From positions 967,602 through 1,031,601 of the forward strand of contig BEIF01000001.1 in NCBI GenBank assembly GCA_002898215.1: 64,000 nt of DNA. Direction: 5' to 3'. Of this stretch, positions 62,197 to 64,000 are shown piece after piece. The notes beneath the pieces are model-generated. The model was not told where the DNA came from. It searched no databases and saw only the letters and a program-made list of their open reading frames with translations. Origin of the DNA: a bacterium HR29 (GTDB taxonomy: Bacteria > Chloroflexota > Dehalococcoidia > Tepidiformales > Tepidiformaceae). Both the position numbers and the translations under genes were made by a program. Numbering within the stretch: the first letter of the stretch is position 1; each line of letters starts with the position of its first letter.

Positions 62197-63136
62197 GGCG
62201 GCTCACCAGCTCGCCGAAGATGCCCGTAGGACGGAAGAGCAGGACGAGCACCAGGAGCGAGAAGGCGATGACGTCGCGCCACTCGTTGGGGAAGTTGAGG
62301 CCGGGAATGGCGCTGAGCGCCTCCCGCCCCACTGTCTCCGCCAGGCCGAGGAAGTAGCCGCCCACCATCGCACCGGGGATGCTGCCGATCCCTCCGAGCA
62401 CAGCGGCGGTGAACGCCTTGATTCCGGGAAGGAAGCCCATCGAGCCGCGGACCTGGAGGAAGAACAACCCCCACAGGACACCTGCCACACCGGCCATCGC
62501 CGCGCCGAGCACGAAGGTCGTCACGATGGCGCGGTCGACGTCGATCCCCATGAGCGAGGCCGCGGTGCGGTTTTCCGCCACGGCACGGATGGAGCGTCCG
62601 ACGGCGGTCCGCTGCACCACGATGTAGAGGAAGAGCATCATGGCCACGGAGCAGCCGACGAGGAAGAGCTGCAAGTAGGTGATGCGGAAGGCGCCGACCT
62701 CGATGGAGCCGCTGGGGAAGATGCGCGGGTAGAAACTCGCCTTCGCGCCCGTGACGTCCAGGACGAGGAATTGGAGGAAGATCGAGGCCCCGATAGCCGT
62801 AATGAGCGGGGCGAGTCGCGGCGCATTCCGTAGCGGCCGATAGGCGACCCGCTCCAGCACGACCGAGACGGACGCCGACGCCAGGGCGGCCCCGACGAAG
62901 GCCGCCGCGATGGCGAGCACGACCATGGGGCCCGCGATGGACTCTCCGCCGAATGCGACCAGCACCCCGAATCCCGCGTACGACCCCAGCATGAACACTT
63001 CGCCGTGAGCGAAGTTAATCATCTTCAGGACGCCGTACACCATCGTGTAGCCGAGGGCGATGAGAGCGTACATGCTGCCGATGGTGAGGCCGTTCACCAC
63101 CTGGTCGAGCCAGAAAGACGTCGACGCCAGGAACAC
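62189..63136 (-). CDS. livH: Branched-chain amino-acid-type ABC transporter permease
   Basis: A 315-residue permease with about eight membrane segments. Family blocks are GLTIGSMYALIALGYTMVYG (about 16-35), INFAHGEVFMLGSYAGF (about 40-56) and AENRTAASLMGIDVDRA near 185-201. GTG start. A hairpin precedes it. Confidence 0.94.
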   Translation of the reverse strand: MFLASTSFWLDQVVNGLTIGSMYALIALGYTMVYGVLKMINFAHGEVFMLGSYAGFGVLVAFGGESIAGPMVVLAIAAAFVGAALASASVSVVLERVAYRPLRNAPRLAPLITAIGASIFLQFLVLDVTGAKASFYPRIFPSGSIEVGAFRITYLQLFLVGCSVAMMLFLYIVVQRTAVGRSIRAVAENRTAASLMGIDVDRAIVTTFVLGAAMAGVAGVLWGLFFLQVRGSMGFLPGIKAFTAAVLGGIGSIPGAMVGGYFLGLAETVGREALSAIPGLNFPNEWRDVIAFSLLVLVLLFRPTGIFGELVSRRA

Positions 63137-63160
63137 GGCTGCAGCTTCCCCTTCCGGACA

Positions 63161-63193
63161 CGAGGAGAGGCGCCGGTGGGGCGCCTCTCCTCG
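63161..63193 (-). terminator. Intercistronic hairpin between livJ-like receptor and livH
   Basis: A perfect 14-bp stem (63161-63174 with 63180-63193) closes a 5-nt loop, with no T tract after it on the minus strand. It stands just after the receptor stop and before the first permease, the same arrangement as in the other importer operon of this window. Confidence 0.7.
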
Positions 63194-63206
63194 CGAACAC
63201 TTCCTC

Positions 63207-64000
63207 CTATTGCACCGGTTCGAACTTCCCGTTCCGGACCACGTAGAAGGAGATCTCGATGCCGGCCTTCCCGATGTTGTCGCCGTTCTCGCCGAACTCC
63301 ACCGGGCCGGAGGCGCCGGTGAACTTCTGCTTCCGCATCGCCTCGTTCAGCTTCCTGAGGTCGATGCGGAGGTTGTTGCCGTCCTTCTTGGCCACCTCCT
63401 GCAGCGCGCGGATGATGACCGTCGCCGCATCGTACGCCTCGGCGGTGAAGGGGCTATCCGACGGGTCGGAGCCGTACGCCTCCTGGAACTTCTGCTTGAA
63501 GGCGTCGAACTCCGGCCCGGGGGCGGGAGGCGAAGGCTGCGAGAGGTACGCACCCTCAGCGTCGCGGCCCGCGCCGCGGAGGAACTCGTCGTCGCGCACA
63601 CCGTCGCCCGAAAGGAACTTCACCTGCGGCAGCGCCCGCCGCAGCTGTTGGATGAACGGGGTCGCTTCGGCGTAGAAGCCGGAATGGTACACCAGGTCCG
63701 GGTTCTGCGCCTGGATCTTCGTCACGACGGCGCTGAAGTCGGTCGTCCGTTTCTCGTATCCATCGCGGCCGAGGATCCGCCCACCGAGGCGTTCGAACTC
63801 CTTGGCGAAGCTGTCGGCGAGCCCAGTGCCGTACACGTCCGTGTCGTGGACGATGTACGCCGTGCGAGCACCCAACTTTTCGTAGGCGAACTTCGCCTGG
63901 GCGATGCCCTGGAGTCCGTCGTTCGCCGGAATCCGCAGGGTCGTCACGTACGGCTTGCCGCGAGCCGGCTCGACCACCACGACCGCCGTTGCCGAGGGCG
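63207..64000 (-). CDS. livJ: Branched-chain amino-acid-type substrate-binding protein (partial, 5' end outside window)
   Basis: At least 264 C-terminal residues of a type 1 periplasmic-binding protein (Peripla_BP_6), cut by the right edge; the frame stays open to the last base. RIPANDGLQGIAQAKFAYEK and AYIVHDTDVYGTGLADSFAK mark the second lobe. The signal peptide and first lobe are missing. It is the receptor of the livHMGF importer. Ligands in this family include branched-chain amino acids, amides and urea, so the specificity is open. Confidence 0.9.
   Translation of the reverse strand, partial: PSATAVVVVEPARGKPYVTTLRIPANDGLQGIAQAKFAYEKLGARTAYIVHDTDVYGTGLADSFAKEFERLGGRILGRDGYEKRTTDFSAVVTKIQAQNPDLVYHSGFYAEATPFIQQLRRALPQVKFLSGDGVRDDEFLRGAGRDAEGAYLSQPSPPAPGPEFDAFKQKFQEAYGSDPSDSPFTAEAYDAATVIIRALQEVAKKDGNNLRIDLRKLNEAMRKQKFTGASGPVEFGENGDNIGKAGIEISFYVVRNGKFEPVQ

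Overview
The window is 64 kb of strongly G+C-rich bacterial chromosome, densely coded, with many GTG/TTG starts, 4-nt ATGA/GTGA gene overlaps and clear AGGAGG-type ribosome binding sites. Several things fit a Chloroflexota bacterium, possibly of the Dehalococcoidia/Tepidiforma type: three luciferase-like (LLM) oxidoreductases, a split methylmalonyl-CoA mutase, PyrR attenuation, Tat-dependent lipoprotein solute receptors with Pro/Thr linkers, a CISM molybdoenzyme operon and a PimA-like glycosyltransferase. This assignment is inference; an actinobacterium is the main alternative. I see no phage, transposon, CRISPR array or rRNA. There is one tRNA, Arg-CCU.

Layout. 1-875: 5' part of comM (minus). 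1026-6925: peptide/nickel-type ABC importer with two near-identical substrate-binding lipoproteins flanking two permeases, and no ATPase genes. 6989-9413: AarF-type kinase, J-domain-like membrane protein, TetR regulator. 9487-18556: pyrimidine operon pyrR-pyrB-pyrC-carA-(GNAT)-(membrane protein)-carB-pyrK behind a textbook PyrR attenuator. 18595-29594: single metabolic genes (PhzF, SCO1664-like kinase, metallo-hydrolase, enoyl-CoA hydratase, two LLM oxidoreductases, M16 peptidase, YyaL, inositol phosphatase-like). 29773-36715: a complete molybdoenzyme operon (Tat-exported catalytic subunit, four-cluster ferredoxin, NrfD membrane subunit, small membrane protein, TorD-like chaperone, large polyferredoxin with an MvhD-like domain). 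36727-45158: a long minus-strand cluster for methylmalonyl-CoA metabolism (mutase large subunit, epimerase and two further VOC proteins, B12 subunit, MeaB chaperone) running into a DUF2344 gene, GNAT, histidine phosphatase, FtsB-like and tilS. 45616-48801: an orphan OmpR-like regulator with a degenerate receiver, a coiled-coil protein, an MFS transporter, DUF192. 48859-50196: a large Ser-Pro-rich surface protein. 50458-50578: a candidate small RNA with C-rich loops. 50609-55373: TrmH, PimA-like glycosyltransferase, flippase-like membrane protein, RtcA, PaaI-type thioesterase, tRNA-Arg. 55698-58433: GNAT/ADP-forming acyl-CoA synthetase fusion. 58438-64000: branched-chain amino-acid-type ABC importer livJHMGF plus an LLM oxidoreductase (minus), with livJ cut by the window edge.

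How the genes fit together. The methylmalonyl-CoA cluster, enoyl-CoA hydratase, thioesterase, acyl-CoA synthetase and two amino-acid/peptide-type importers suggest a heterotroph living on peptides, branched-chain amino acids or odd-chain fatty acids through propionyl-CoA. The NrfD-type molybdoenzyme suggests respiration with an extracytoplasmic substrate that the sequence does not identify. Points most worth following: the modified Fe-S site of the molybdoenzyme and its polyferredoxin partner, the C-loop small RNA candidate, the conversion-like identity blocks in the paired receptors, and the many promoters with no 5' leader.
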